Assembly: GCA_019636495.1 (NCBI GenBank)
Contig: JAHBXL010000008.1
Span: forward strand, 104,097 to 168,096
Direction: 5' to 3'
Source: Phycisphaeraceae bacterium
GTDB lineage: Bacteria > Planctomycetota > Phycisphaerae > Phycisphaerales > UBA1924
Length of the DNA stretch: 64,000 nucleotides
Made by a program: the position numbers and the translations under genes. Positions 27,201 to 34,810 of this stretch are shown here, in pieces. Below the pieces are notes generated by a model. The model was not told the origin of the DNA. It did not search any database and saw only the letters and a list, made by a program, of their open reading frames with translations. Within the stretch, counting starts at the first letter, position 1. Each line of letters opens with the position of its first letter.

Positions 27201-27381
27201 GATCATCGCGCAGATCGTCTGCCCGGCCGACTGGAACGGCGACTGCGTGCGAGACGTGTCGGACATCTTCTCCTTCCTCACGGCCTGGTTCGCCAACGAC
27301 CCGCAGGCCGTGAACTTCGGCGGCACGCCCGGCGTGTCGGCGATCTTCGCCTTCCTCACGGTCTGGTTCGCCGGCTGCTGA
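24271..27381 (+). CDS. Large exported PstS-like protein with multiple dockerin-type repeats and a GC-type dockerin tail
   Basis: A 1036-residue secreted protein with a signal peptide (MFVKRSLAMILACGGVVGVAAAQ). The N-terminal half looks like a phosphate-type periplasmic binding fold: VINISGATLLENFF near the start and TVTRDSGSGTRNAFDNSMG (about 353-370), the PstS-style ligand loop. The C-terminal third holds several calcium-binding dockerin or EF-hand-like loops, for example GDFNGDGHRNAADI (about 695), GDFDANGSFDLLDL (757), GDLKVDQDDVIEL (912), GDVNLDGVTDCTD (933), GDVDGDGVVTAADV (964), and ends with a GC-type dockerin (CPADWNGDCVRDVSDIFSFL to VWFAGC). GGAGGAACCC precedes the ATG. The ligand is inferred; a phosphate or phosphate-like anion is the best guess. 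Confidence 0.75.
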   Translation: MFVKRSLAMILACGGVVGVAAAQPEQPKVINISGATLLENFFNKRGGTIDYIDVDGDRFARSVPYPSGDPRRNDQLAPFLLPDADTEGAWPAEPGTGRNVHWAVMYSNVGSTNGFQELINFGRTYTSVPGSNPDSLISLRASVRSRAYVNRYRFLQNGAANDDNSPEFPGSYGLIANTGNPMNAPIMNTRDGNFLALFTLPNTPSTNAANGGSMAITSMGGLTIDIAPLDVPTTYATTQTGTPALTRNPLEPGYGNNPRLAINRDGTTTTTGPQGNTLGGQKLAQLTAGANLSATLPGVYNPAADSNTIFDTSIAFAPVAPVINFGTNIQRLDMSDLQHLFSTGRRKSGENLVTVTRDSGSGTRNAFDNSMGRDPSWGVADNLGPRNNATANEQAGALYLPSNKNSNANVEPCTWNCRVAIGYVGPERGLDSSASTWLSSGLMEIAGVRNDIAPYNGTAFRRPTIDAILQYDAEGWVIGGPAVLASFGDPFSAPPEKGGLGWMEPFFDANDNSVYDPGEDFNDINNNGIRDAVEPRPALLNPPMRNVNAAAYLNNIARSLRAFEGSPGSDQTLFTPGELLATAFVLIDAMPRIQRVADPLFLDANPNYNPSLAAFTATPGINVYSNSAFAAFGNSVAPVNPSNSRAGKVPDRVAASTYSDQAVNSQAAVDGSYVTEGGATLARRTNLPLRNLTAGDFNGDGHRNAADIAEVVKAWRKRAQGQTWAAPGAIAGSYLAQEAARTGQAVNAADFCIEIQGDFDANGSFDLLDLRNFADGFALYNYTFTYNNVTGDFSYSGTLNRKQGFIDLDNAYVAAGGTLPLLPTMLATGKPYAAGDARADLVGPGRNPTAPTPLEQFRVARGALPIGFDGVIDANDIDYVYRNFKQPGITGSADWADLNEAALFDLSADITGDLKVDQDDVIELVTVILGTTMGDVNLDGVTDCTDRSIAAGNLGMPGGWAMGDVDGDGVVTAADVQIIAQIVCPADWNGDCVRDVSDIFSFLTAWFANDPQAVNFGGTPGVSAIFAFLTVWFAGC

Positions 27382-27434
27382 TCCCTACCCCGGGCCTTGC
27401 GCCCGGTCTGTCCTCGCGTCCTTCTCTGTGCCAT

Positions 27435-27470
27435 GGGGCCCCTGCTGTTCGCGGCGGGGGCCCCTTTCTC
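27435..27470 (+). terminator. Intrinsic terminator after the PstS-like gene
   Basis: GGGGCCCCTGC, loop, GCGGGGGCCCC-type right arm (11-pair stem with one G-T), then TTTCTC. It lies between the multi-dockerin gene and the NifU-like gene, and supports the downstream GTG start of the latter. Confidence 0.75.
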
Positions 27471-27529
27471 ATGGGTTTCCGCGGCCTGATAGACGGCGCG
27501 GCGGATCGTCCCCGCATACCATCGACACA

Positions 27530-27805
27530 GTGACTCCCCCGCCCGCCGCGAGCAACCCCGCACCGATCGATCACGATGCGCTCCTCGAGCGCATCACCAG
27601 GGTGATCAATCTGATCCGTCCGGCAGTGCAGGCGGATGGTGGCGATGTCGAGTTGGTCGGGGTCACCCCCGAGCAAGTCGTTCAGATCCGCCTCCACGGA
27701 GCGTGTGTCGGTTGCCCCTCCGCCACCGTGACGCTCCAGATGGGCATCGAGCGGAACCTCCGAGAACATGTCCCACAGGTTCGTGGGGTTGAGGCGGTGG
27801 ACTGA
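27530..27805 (+). CDS. NifU C-terminal domain iron-sulfur carrier protein (Nfu-like)
   Basis: A 91-residue protein made only of the NifU C-terminal domain. The motif IRPAVQADGGDVELVGV followed by HGACVGCPSATVTLQMGIE contains the C59-x2-C62 pair that holds a [4Fe-4S] cluster between two subunits. Its role is delivering iron-sulfur clusters to target proteins. The GTG at 27530 is taken as the start because the longer ATG option at 27428 would place the start inside the preceding terminator. A further weak stem-loop follows the stop. No isc/suf genes are adjacent. Confidence 0.88.
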   Translation: MTPPPAASNPAPIDHDALLERITRVINLIRPAVQADGGDVELVGVTPEQVVQIRLHGACVGCPSATVTLQMGIERNLREHVPQVRGVEAVD

Positions 27806-27833
27806 GAAAACACCCCATTACCGGGGATTTTCT
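27805..27833 (+). terminator. Probable terminator after the NifU-like gene
   Basis: AGAAAA with CCCC on the left pairs with GGGG and TTTTCT on the right, separated by a small internal bulge and loop. The arms carry A and T runs, so it could act on both strands. It begins at the last base of the stop codon. Confidence 0.5.
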
Positions 27834-27937
27834 AGGCCTCTATCGGACCGTCAGGTTCCGCTGCCATGAACCGGCCGCTTGGTCTGGGCAACATGTTGTA
27901 AACCGGTGGAACACCCAGCCTTCGGAGATTTTTTGCT

Positions 27938-27964
27938 TTGACGTTTCCCGCGGCATGGTATAGT
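27938..27964 (+). promoter_or_regulatory. Putative sigma-70-type promoter of csrA
   Basis: TTGACG at 27938-27943 and TATAGT at 27959-27964 are near-consensus -35 and -10 boxes with a 15-base spacer, shorter than the usual 17. The -10 ends 54 bases before the csrA start. Confidence 0.5.
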
Positions 27965-28018
27965 GGGGGCCGCTCGACCCGGCCGACTCGTCGAGGCATC
28001 GGGGACTGGAGGTCCGGA

Positions 28019-28243
28019 ATGCTGGTCATCACGCGTCGGGAGGGGGAAGAAGTCGTCATCGGGAACCCGAGCAGTCCCATTGGGATTGTTCGGATCGCTT
28101 CCATCAAAGGCGATCGAGTTCGAATCGCGTTCGACTTCCCGCGGCACGTCGACGTGCACCGTCGAGAAGTGGCGAACCAGATCATCGAAGACCAGCCGCA
28201 GGTGATCGGCGCTATCAAGAACGGCGTTGCCTCGCCCCGCTGA
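28019..28243 (+). CDS. csrA: Carbon storage regulator CsrA
   Basis: A 74-residue RNA-binding dimer. It starts MLVITRREGEEVVIG (the first beta strand with the RNA-contacting L4-T/R6) and has VRIASIKGDRVRIAFDFPRH followed by VDVHRREV, matching the CsrA fold and its second RNA-binding strand with the conserved arginine. CsrA binds GGA motifs in mRNA leaders and blocks translation; in many bacteria it controls flagellin, and it may be antagonised by FliW, which is not in this window. GGAGG lies eight bases upstream of the ATG. A promoter-like pair precedes it and a strong terminator follows, so it is a single-gene unit. Confidence 0.95.
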   Translation: MLVITRREGEEVVIGNPSSPIGIVRIASIKGDRVRIAFDFPRHVDVHRREVANQIIEDQPQVIGAIKNGVASPR

Positions 28244-28321
28244 GCGCAAAATGCGTTTCGCCGCCCGCGTTCAAAGAAGCGCGCTGGCCGTCGCGCATGA
28301 CCCGCAACGATCCACTGGAAC

Positions 28322-28360
28322 AACAGCCCGAGGCGTTTGGCCTTGGGCTTGGCTGTTTTT
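28322..28360 (+). terminator. Intrinsic terminator of csrA
   Basis: AACAGCC and GCCCGAGGC on the left pair with GGCTGTT and GCCTTGGGC on the right, closing a long stem, followed directly by TTTTT. It starts 78 bases after the csrA stop. Confidence 0.85.
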
Positions 28361-28421
28361 GGGGACTTGGACAAACGTTCCGACCTTCGGCGATGGCCTC
28401 GCGGTCAAGGGCGGCAACGCG

Positions 28422-28892
28422 CTACTCGGCTTTCCCGCCGCTCATGTCGTAGACCCAGCCGTCGCCATCGCGCTTCCAGTTCAGCACTTCGCCCGCGGCG
28501 AAGAACAAACGGAGTTCACGCTCCGCGGCTTCGGGGCTATCGGACCCGTGGATCAGGTTGAAACTGTTCGACACGCCGAAGTCACCACGGATCGTGCCCG
28601 GGTTGGCCTTGGAGCCGAATGTCGCGCCCATCATGTTGCGGGCGATGGTGATCGCGCCGTTGCCGCGGACCGCCATCACCAGCACGGGCGAACTCGTCAT
28701 GAACTTGACGAGGCCGGGGTAGAAGGGCTTGGACTGGTGAGCCTCGTAGTGGGTCGCCGCCAGTTGCTGGCTGATCTGCATCAACTTGCAGCCGACAATC
28801 TGCAGGCCCTTTTCCTCGAACCGTGAGATGATCCGGCCCATGAGGCCGCGCTGCACTGCGTCGGGCTTGAGAATGATCAGCGTCGTCTCCAT
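28422..28892 (-). CDS. ndk: Nucleoside diphosphate kinase
   Basis: A 156-residue enzyme that passes phosphate from ATP to nucleoside diphosphates through a phosphohistidine. The sequence is canonical: ETTLIILKPDAVQRGLMG at the N-terminus, YxxHxxxPFYPGLVKFMTS-type central block, and NLIHGSDSPEAAERE with the active-site His115. Length is slightly above the bacterial norm because of a short C-terminal tail. CAGGAG lies seven bases upstream. It is the last gene of a minus-strand series that includes the lipoprotein gene 55 bases upstream, but need not be in the same operon. Confidence 0.97.
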   Translation of the reverse strand: METTLIILKPDAVQRGLMGRIISRFEEKGLQIVGCKLMQISQQLAATHYEAHQSKPFYPGLVKFMTSSPVLVMAVRGNGAITIARNMMGATFGSKANPGTIRGDFGVSNSFNLIHGSDSPEAAERELRLFFAAGEVLNWKRDGDGWVYDMSGGKAE

Positions 28893-28947
28893 CGTGAACT
28901 CCTGGGGTCGTTGTGTGCGGGGCCAAGGTTAGGCACGCCGCGAAGGG

Positions 28948-29820
28948 TCATCGCGCATCGAGGTCTTCGACACGCTCGACGCCGTAGGCCGACAGCAGCG
29001 CATCGACAGCGAAAGCGCGGTCGCTCACGCCTTCGTTCCGGGCATCGCTGAGTTTGATGCGGACCGTCGCATCGGTATCCTGCACATAGACGGTCACATA
29101 CGCCGGAATCCACGGCGAGCCGCCGCGAACCGATCCCGGCGGAACGGTCACGCGCTCTTCGTCGGTCAGTTCCGCGACCACCGCCGGAACGCCCGCGGCA
29201 TCAAACAACTCGATCTTGCGCGGGCGGTAGGTATCGGGCTCGACCCACACGCGCTGCACCTCGCCGGTCGCGGCGATCCGGCTGCTGATTCCGAGCCGAC
29301 GCCCATCGCGCGACCACTGCGTCGCGCCCGGCGCATCCGGGTCGATGGGCGTCAGGCACAACACGCGGATGAGGCTCCGCGGCGGCAGACTCAGCCCCAA
29401 CCGACCCGCCGCGGCGCGGTCGAAACGCTCATGACGGCCGATGTACGCGACCGGCTCGTCCATCATGTCGAGCCACCAGTATCGCGCATCATCGCACCCG
29501 AGCCAGAACTTGACCTGTCCGAGTTTGCCCAGACTGAGCGCGAGATGATCAGGGCGGACAATCTGCACCGTACCCTCGGGCTGCTCGACGCGCGAGCGGC
29601 CCTCGCGGTCGGTGTATCGGAACTGCACCGTCACCTGGGCACGGAATCTCGCAAGCGGCTCGACACGAACGTTGTACGCGGCGGCGGCCTCGCGATACGA
29701 CGGCGCCGATCCGCGCACGACCGCATCGCGCTGCTGGTCGCGGGCACAGTTCTCGGCGCAACCGGCCAGCGATGCGGCCGCTGCGAGAGCCGCGACGGAC
29801 AACAGAGCCCTCGCGATCAC
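28948..29820 (-). CDS. Putative outer-membrane lipoprotein (LolA/LolB-like shape)
   Basis: A 290-residue lipoprotein with the signal ALAAAASLAGC; the lipidated cysteine is C21. The mature part has a run of beta strands (FRAQVTVQFRYTDREG, GTVQIVRPDHLALSLGKLGQ, VKFWLGCDDARYWWLDM) that resembles the half-barrel of LolB or other envelope lipid/lipoprotein carriers. That match is by pattern only. The GTG start overlaps the stop of the preceding gene (GTGA at 29817-29820), so it belongs to the cluster with the MlaE permease upstream. A role in outer-membrane maintenance is inference. Confidence 0.7.
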   Translation of the reverse strand: MIARALLSVAALAAAASLAGCAENCARDQQRDAVVRGSAPSYREAAAAYNVRVEPLARFRAQVTVQFRYTDREGRSRVEQPEGTVQIVRPDHLALSLGKLGQVKFWLGCDDARYWWLDMMDEPVAYIGRHERFDRAAAGRLGLSLPPRSLIRVLCLTPIDPDAPGATQWSRDGRRLGISSRIAATGEVQRVWVEPDTYRPRKIELFDAAGVPAVVAELTDEERVTVPPGSVRGGSPWIPAYVTVYVQDTDATVRIKLSDARNEGVSDRAFAVDALLSAYGVERVEDLDAR

Positions 29821-30401
29821 GCCCCACCCCCGGCGGCCGGCGCTGGGGACGGGGCCCCTGTGTCGATGAGCACGGACTGGAGTTGCTCGGTCACGAGCGC
29901 CACATCCTCATCGCGCATAGCGGGATCGGCAACCTCCACCAGCGGCGGGCCTTCGGGCGGGCGCGGCACGCCGCGCGGCCTGACGAGCATCGTCCCGCCG
30001 CGGCTCTGTTCGCACACGAGCAGCCGCTTGCGAACCAGGATCAGCGCGAGAACGAACCTCAGCACGGCGCGACGGCGCGCAGCACCGGCATCAGCGCTCG
30101 CCACGTCCTCGCCCGTCTGCTCGAACAGGTCGAGCAGCGAGCCCTCGTCGAGCAGGAGTTTGCGCTTCTCGTTCGGATCGGGCACCACCGCACGCCACGA
30201 ACCGATAAGTTCGAGCGGCGCAGCCGGCCGCGCGCCCGAATCCCACGCCTCGGGCGCATAGTCCTGCCGACAGAACTCCTCGGTCTGTATGTCCTGGCAC
30301 AACGCGCCGACGAACAGATCTCCCGTGCGCAGTTCGCGCCCGCTTGCGGCACAGACACGCGTCGGGGAACCCAGCGAATAGGTGTTGGCGACTCGGCTCA
30401 T
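29817..30401 (-). CDS. Conserved hypothetical protein with N-terminal cysteine cluster
   Basis: A 194-residue soluble protein. The first 55 residues have spaced cysteines and a TGR-like turn (VCAASGRELRTGDLFVGALC...EFCRQDYAPEAW) that look like a small metal-binding or thioredoxin-like module I have seen described only as conserved unknown in planctomycetes. The middle is helical (ARRRAVLRFVLALILVRKRLLVCE) and the tail is Pro/Ala/Gly-rich. The ATG at 30401 is preferred to a 335-residue extension that overlaps the zinc-ribbon gene. Its stop overlaps the GTG start of the lipoprotein gene. Confidence 0.6.
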   Translation of the reverse strand: MSRVANTYSLGSPTRVCAASGRELRTGDLFVGALCQDIQTEEFCRQDYAPEAWDSGARPAAPLELIGSWRAVVPDPNEKRKLLLDEGSLLDLFEQTGEDVASADAGAARRRAVLRFVLALILVRKRLLVCEQSRGGTMLVRPRGVPRPPEGPPLVEVADPAMRDEDVALVTEQLQSVLIDTGAPSPAPAAGGGA

Positions 30402-30424
30402 GGAGCCAGTGTATCGCCCGATCC

Positions 30425-30649
30425 TCAGCGGCAGGAAACCTCGAAGAACCGGCTGCTGGTTCCATCGGGGCCGATGGTGAATCGGACGGTCTGTCCGCAC
30501 GCGGGGCACCGGGCGAGATAGCCGCGGCCATCGGGGTTCATCGGCGCGCGAGCATACTGACGCGAACAGGCGAACCAGACGCGGAGATACGGCCGGGCGG
30601 TGGGGGTACGCGGCTGCGATCTGGATGCGGAAGCCCCGGGAGGGTTCAT
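30425..30649 (-). CDS. Small zinc-ribbon protein
   Basis: A 74-residue protein with PYLRVWFACSRQYARA, then YLARCPACGQTVRF and RFFEVSC. The three or four cysteines (C..CPxC..C) make a likely single zinc knuckle. The same pattern, a WF.C...Y stretch followed by a CPxCG ribbon and FFEVSC, looks like a short conserved planctomycete family. The start is uncertain: ATG 30649 is used, while ATG 30763, five bases after the mlaE stop, would add 38 Arg-rich residues. Position between mlaE and the cysteine-cluster gene suggests co-transcription. Function unknown. Confidence 0.5.
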   Translation of the reverse strand: MNPPGASASRSQPRTPTARPYLRVWFACSRQYARAPMNPDGRGYLARCPACGQTVRFTIGPDGTSSRFFEVSCR

Positions 30650-30768
30650 GCACACAGGGATCGGCAACCGGCGGTCGCGGCGATGAATCGTCGAGCGGAG
30701 CCCACAGGGCTGCTCGGCCGCGCCGCGGCGACGGGCGGAAACCCGCAGCAGGGCGCTCGACATCGCGA

Positions 30769-31599
30769 TTACACCCAGCCAACTGCGTAGAAGATCGCCG
30801 TGAATGCCAGGTCGGCGATGACAATCGCGACGACCGACTGCACGACGGTGCCGGTGGTGGCGTGGCCGACGCCCGCCGCGCCGCCGGTGACTCGGAGGCC
30901 GTTGGTGCAGGCGATCAGCCCGATCAGCAGGCCGAATACGGTCGCCTTGCCGATCCCGGTCAGGAAGTCGGCGAGTTTGACCTGATCGAGCGTGTTCTGG
31001 ATGTAGCGTTCGCTGGGCACGCCGAGCGCAAAGACGCCCACCACCCAGCCCGCGGCGATGGCCACCGCATCCGAGAGCACCGCCAGCAGCGTCATGCTGA
31101 TGACCGCGGCGATGACACGCGGCACCACCAGAAAGCGGATCGGATTCAGCGCGTGGGCCTCGAGCGCTTCGATCTCCTCACCGACGACCATGGTGCCGAT
31201 CTCGGCGGCAATCGCCGCGCCGGCAAAGCCGGTGAGCACGATCGCGGCGATGAGCGGGCCCAGTTCGCGCAGCACGGCGACGCCAGTGATGTTGGCGACC
31301 AGGTCCTTCTGGCCGAAGTTATCGAGCGGCGGGGCCATCTGCAGCACGAGGATGAACCCGACGCACCCCGACACCAGCGAGATGATGAAGACCGACCGCG
31401 CGCCGATGCGGACGATCTGCGAGATGACCGCGGGCCGGCCCAGCCGCACCTTCCGACGCGTGAACGAAAGCGCGACCCATCGCAACACTTCGGCAAAGAG
31501 ATACCACACCGCGCCGACCTGGTCGAGCACGGTCATCGCACGACGGAAGAGAAAGTCGGCCGTGGCGAGGATGGGTCGCGGATGGGTGTGCTCGGACAT
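30769..31599 (-). CDS. mlaE: MlaE-family ABC transporter permease
   Basis: A 276-residue inner-membrane permease with five to six helices. The segment VVGEEIEALEAHALNPIRFL followed by VVPRVIAA is the MlaE signature, and GFAGAAIAAEIGTMV and FGLLIGLIACTNGL are other conserved parts. MlaE, with an MlaF ATPase and an MCE-domain MlaD, moves phospholipids between the two membranes. Neither MlaF nor MlaD is in this window. The gene follows the STAS-domain gene by seven bases, a setting in which the STAS protein could act as MlaB. Confidence 0.9.
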   Translation of the reverse strand: MSEHTHPRPILATADFLFRRAMTVLDQVGAVWYLFAEVLRWVALSFTRRKVRLGRPAVISQIVRIGARSVFIISLVSGCVGFILVLQMAPPLDNFGQKDLVANITGVAVLRELGPLIAAIVLTGFAGAAIAAEIGTMVVGEEIEALEAHALNPIRFLVVPRVIAAVISMTLLAVLSDAVAIAAGWVVGVFALGVPSERYIQNTLDQVKLADFLTGIGKATVFGLLIGLIACTNGLRVTGGAAGVGHATTGTVVQSVVAIVIADLAFTAIFYAVGWV

Positions 31600-31606
31600 G
31601 TTCGAC

Positions 31607-31990
31607 TCAGGCGGTCATCGCGCCCGTGGCATCGGGCACGATGGTGAAGACCGTGTCCAGCCGCGCGATCTCGAAGATCGAAAGGACCTTCTCCTGCATG
31701 CCGCAGAGCACCAGGCGCGTGGAGTTCTTTCGCGCGATCTGCATCGCCTCGACCAGCGTCGCCACGCCGGAAGAGTCCATGTACGGAACACCGGAAAGAT
31801 CGACGATCAGCCTCTGCGGACGCGCCGTCTGCACGCGCTTGAGTTCCTGCCGGAGGATCGGCGAGGCGTTCAGATCGATCTCGCCGCTGGGCAGAACAAC
31901 CGTCGCGCCGGGCCGGTTCTCCACGCTGACCCGGAATGCCGACTCTCCTCCCCCGGTCGCAAACCCCGGTCGTGTCACATTGTCAGCCAC
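31607..31990 (-). CDS. STAS-domain protein (anti-sigma factor antagonist or MlaB-like)
   Basis: A 127-residue STAS-domain protein. The conserved LIVDLSGVPYMDSSGVATLVEA carries the DSSG motif; S74 aligns with the serine that is phosphorylated in SpoIIAA and RsbV. The fold continues with TRLVLCGMQEKVLSIFEIARLDTVF. A GTG start at 31990 with GGAGA seven bases upstream is preferred over ATG 32014. It overlaps the 3' end of the ATP-binding kinase gene, so the two form a partner-switch pair; adjacency to mlaE also fits an MlaB role. Both readings are open. Confidence 0.88.
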   Translation of the reverse strand: MADNVTRPGFATGGGESAFRVSVENRPGATVVLPSGEIDLNASPILRQELKRVQTARPQRLIVDLSGVPYMDSSGVATLVEAMQIARKNSTRLVLCGMQEKVLSIFEIARLDTVFTIVPDATGAMTA

Positions 31991-32522
31991 CTTCGCTCTC
32001 CTTGCGGGCGCCATCGGCCTGGTCGTCTTCCGCTTCCTCGTGCCGACGTTTGATCATCGTGAGCCGCATGCCGATAGGGCCGCGCTTCTCGTACTTCACT
32101 TCGTCCATCACCGCCCGGATGATGTGTACACCAAGGCCACCCGGACGGATCTCCTCCAGGTCGCGGCTGCGGATGACCGCCGGGTCCACCTGGCGAGCCT
32201 CGTCCTCGATGACGATCTTCAGCGCGCCCGGGTGAACATCCGAACCGCCGCAGCCGCACCCGTGTACCGGCCAGATGCTCACCCAGATCGGCCGGTTCGG
32301 ATCGCGACCATAGCCATGACGGATGACATTGCACAACGCCTCATCGACAGCCAAAGCGATCTTCCCGCAGGCTTCATCAACAAACCCCAGCCGCTTGGCC
32401 ACCGCAGAAACCAACTCCCGAGCGCCGCTGAGGTAGAGCGGGTTGCTCATCAACTGCAGACGTATCTGCGGCGGATCGACCGCCGAGGCACACGCACCCG
32501 GGTTTTCGAGTTTCTCTCCCAT
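31983..32522 (-). CDS. ATP-binding anti-sigma regulatory kinase (RsbW/SpoIIAB-like HATPase)
   Basis: A 179-residue GHKL ATPase domain without a dimerisation or sensor region. The N box is CGKIALAVDEALCNVIRHGYG (N65), the G1 region IVIEDEARQVDP and the G2 region RPGGLGVHIIRAVMDEVKY. Proteins of this kind phosphorylate a partner STAS protein on serine and bind sigma factors in the non-phosphorylated state. It overlaps the STAS gene by 8 bases. The start at 32522 is provisional, with no clear Shine-Dalgarno; ATG 32450 is the shortest plausible option. Which sigma factor it binds is unknown. Confidence 0.85.
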   Translation of the reverse strand: MGEKLENPGACASAVDPPQIRLQLMSNPLYLSGARELVSAVAKRLGFVDEACGKIALAVDEALCNVIRHGYGRDPNRPIWVSIWPVHGCGCGGSDVHPGALKIVIEDEARQVDPAVIRSRDLEEIRPGGLGVHIIRAVMDEVKYEKRGPIGMRLTMIKRRHEEAEDDQADGARKESEGG

Positions 32523-32643
32523 GGTAGAGCCCGATTCGCGTTCCCTTTCTCCCCGCGACCCCACGAGCCCCCCTCCGCCTTCATTGCCCCATTCGAGAAC
32601 ACCGCCCATGCGCACACAGCATACCGCGCCGCGGCCGCGCCGG

Positions 32644-32985
32644 TCAGCCCGGCGGATCTTCCGAACCCGCCGAGTACCAATCCGCCCATCGACGCACCGC
32701 CGCATCGCGCTCGTGCCGCGGAGCCGCGTGGTCGTACCCCATCGTCTCCCCGGTGATTCGTTCCAGCGTGCGGATCGCCAATAGGCGCTCCGCCGGGTCG
32801 TCGCTCTCGAGCCGCTGGATCAACGGCCGGATGGCGGACCGGTCCTCGGTCTGCGCAGCCTGCCGAACGGCACGCAACCGTGCCGCGGGGTTCTTGTCAT
32901 CGAAGCCCACCGCCTTGTCTGGGTCCGCGCACGACGACGACGCCCCACTCGCCGCCACAACGACTAACACCATCGGCCATCGCAT
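32644..32985 (-). CDS. Small HEAT-repeat lipoprotein
   Basis: A 113-residue exported protein. The signal MRWPMVLVVVAASGASSSC ends in a lipobox-like SSSC with the lipidated cysteine at 19. The mature part is two HEAT/armadillo-type helices (NPAARLRAVRQAAQTEDRSA, IRPLIQRLESDDPAERLLAIRTLERI) followed by a basic C-terminus. It probably acts as a small scaffold. It is divergent from guaA and 121 bases upstream of the kinase gene. Confidence 0.7.
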   Translation of the reverse strand: MRWPMVLVVVAASGASSSCADPDKAVGFDDKNPAARLRAVRQAAQTEDRSAIRPLIQRLESDDPAERLLAIRTLERITGETMGYDHAAPRHERDAAVRRWADWYSAGSEDPPG

Positions 32986-33073
32986 GGTCGGATGATACCG
33001 GATACCGCCGCGGCGGTGTTCTCCGTGGGTTTGCGTGGCTCACGCTCCTGAGCCCGCGTCCCTACACTCGGCC

Positions 33074-34810
33074 ATGGCGGCTTCAACCTCGACTCCGGGC
33101 TCCCCATCAACATCGACAGGTGCCGCGCCCGCGGCGAGGAGCGGCCCGCACAGCGGCTCGCGCCTGCCCGATCCGGCCTCGCTTCCGCACGGCGAGGTCG
33201 TGCCGATTCTCGACTTCGGCTCGCAGACCGCGCAGTTGATCGCGCGTCGCGTGCGCGAGGCGGGGGTGTACTCGCTGCTGGTTTCGCCCGAGGTGACCGC
33301 GGCGGAACTGGCGACGCTCAAGCCTCGGGGCATCATCCTCTCGGGCGGACCATCGAGCGTGTACGAGGCGGGCGCGCCGCGCTGCGACCCGGCGATTCTC
33401 GACATGGGCGTGCCGGTGCTGGGCATCTGTTACGGAATGCAACTGGCCTGCCAGATCATGGGCGCGACGATCGCGCGGGCGGATCATCGCGAGTTCGGCC
33501 GGGCCCAGGTCCACATTCAGGGCAGGCACGAACTCTTCCACGCGATGCCCGACAGGGCGCAGGTGTGGATGTCGCACGGCGACCAGGTGCAGCCCCCCCC
33601 GCCCGCCGCGGCAAGTAGTGCCGCCAGTCCACGATTCGAAGTACTCGCCTCGACCGACACCTGCCCGCTCGCGGCGGTTCGACTCATCGATTCCAAGCGC
33701 ACGTTCTTCGGCGTGCAGTTCCACCCCGAGGTGACGCACACCCCGCACGGCTTCGACATGCTGCGGAACTTCCTCTACGAGGTGTGCAAGTGCGCGGGCA
33801 CGTGGCGAATGGCGGACTTCCTCGATGCGGCGACCAGGCGCATCCGCGAAAGGGTCGGCACGCGGCGGGTGATCTGCGGACTCTCCGGCGGCGTCGATTC
33901 GGCCGTGTGCGCGGCACTGATCCACCGCGCCATCGGCGACCAACTCAACTGCGTGTTTGTGGACACGGGCCTGCTCCGCAAGAACGAGCGCGGGCTCGTC
34001 GAGACCACCTTCCGCGATTCGTTCCACATCCCGCTGAAGGTTGTCGATGCGGAACGCGAGTTCCTCGCTGATCTGACCGGCATCAGCGACCCGCAGGAGA
34101 AGCGCAAGCGCATCGGCGCGCGGTTCATCCGCGTGTTTGAGGATGCGGCGGGCGAGTTGGCGCTGGCCGGGGGCGCGGCGGGCGAAAAGCCCAGCGGACC
34201 CCTGAACAAGGCCGCGATGCCGCTGCTCGCCCAGGGCACGCTGTACCCCGATGTGATCGAATCCGGCCACGGCCACGCCGGACAGTCGGCAAACATCAAA
34301 CTGCACCACAACGTCGGCGGACTGCCTGAGGACCTGGCGTTCGACCTGCTCGAGCCGCTTCGCGATCTTTTCAAGGATGAGGTGCGCAAACTGGGCGAGG
34401 TGCTAGGCCTGCCCGAGCAACTCGTGTGGCGGCACCCGTTCCCGGGCCCCGGGCTGGCGGTGAGGGTGCTCGGCGAGGTGACGCGCGACAAACTCGATGT
34501 CCTCCGCGAGTGTGATGAGATTCTGCTGGAGGAAATCGTCGCCGCGAACCTGTACCGCCAGACCAGCCAGGTCTTCGCGGTGCTGCTGCCGGTGAAGAGC
34601 GTGGGCGTGATGGGCGATGGCCGCACGTACGAATCGTGCGTGGCGATCCGCGCAGTCGAGACGCAGGACTTCATGACCGCCGACTGGTCGCGCCTTCCGT
34701 ACGACCTGCTCGCGCGGATCAGCAACCGGATCATCAACGAGGTCCGCGGCGTGAATCGCGTGGTCTATGACATCTCCAGCAAGCCGCCGGCGACGATCGA
34801 GTGGGAATGA
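33074..34810 (+). CDS. guaA: GMP synthase (glutamine-hydrolysing)
   Basis: A 578-residue two-domain enzyme that turns XMP, ATP and glutamine into GMP. The class I glutamine amidotransferase domain has [27 protein letters not shown], the nucleophile C119 in GICYGMQ, and [10 protein letters not shown]. The ATP pyrophosphatase P-loop is SGGVDS (271-276), and the C-terminal dimerisation domain contains [17 protein letters not shown] and ends PPATIEWE. The protein is longer than the usual 510-525 residues because of a 45-residue Ser/Pro/Ala-rich N-terminus, a Pro/Ala insert near 175 and an insert near 365. ATG 33074 is preferred over a GTG at 33035. Confidence 0.96.
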   Translation: MAASTSTPGSPSTSTGAAPAARSGPHSGSRLPDPASLPHGEVVPILDFGSQTAQLIARRVREAGVYSLLVSPEVTAAELATLKPRGIILSGGPSSVYEAGAPRCDPAILDMGVPVLGICYGMQLACQIMGATIARADHREFGRAQVHIQGRHELFHAMPDRAQVWMSHGDQVQPPPPAAASSAASPRFEVLASTDTCPLAAVRLIDSKRTFFGVQFHPEVTHTPHGFDMLRNFLYEVCKCAGTWRMADFLDAATRRIRERVGTRRVICGLSGGVDSAVCAALIHRAIGDQLNCVFVDTGLLRKNERGLVETTFRDSFHIPLKVVDAEREFLADLTGISDPQEKRKRIGARFIRVFEDAAGELALAGGAAGEKPSGPLNKAAMPLLAQGTLYPDVIESGHGHAGQSANIKLHHNVGGLPEDLAFDLLEPLRDLFKDEVRKLGEVLGLPEQLVWRHPFPGPGLAVRVLGEVTRDKLDVLRECDEILLEEIVAANLYRQTSQVFAVLLPVKSVGVMGDGRTYESCVAIRAVETQDFMTADWSRLPYDLLARISNRIINEVRGVNRVVYDISSKPPATIEWE

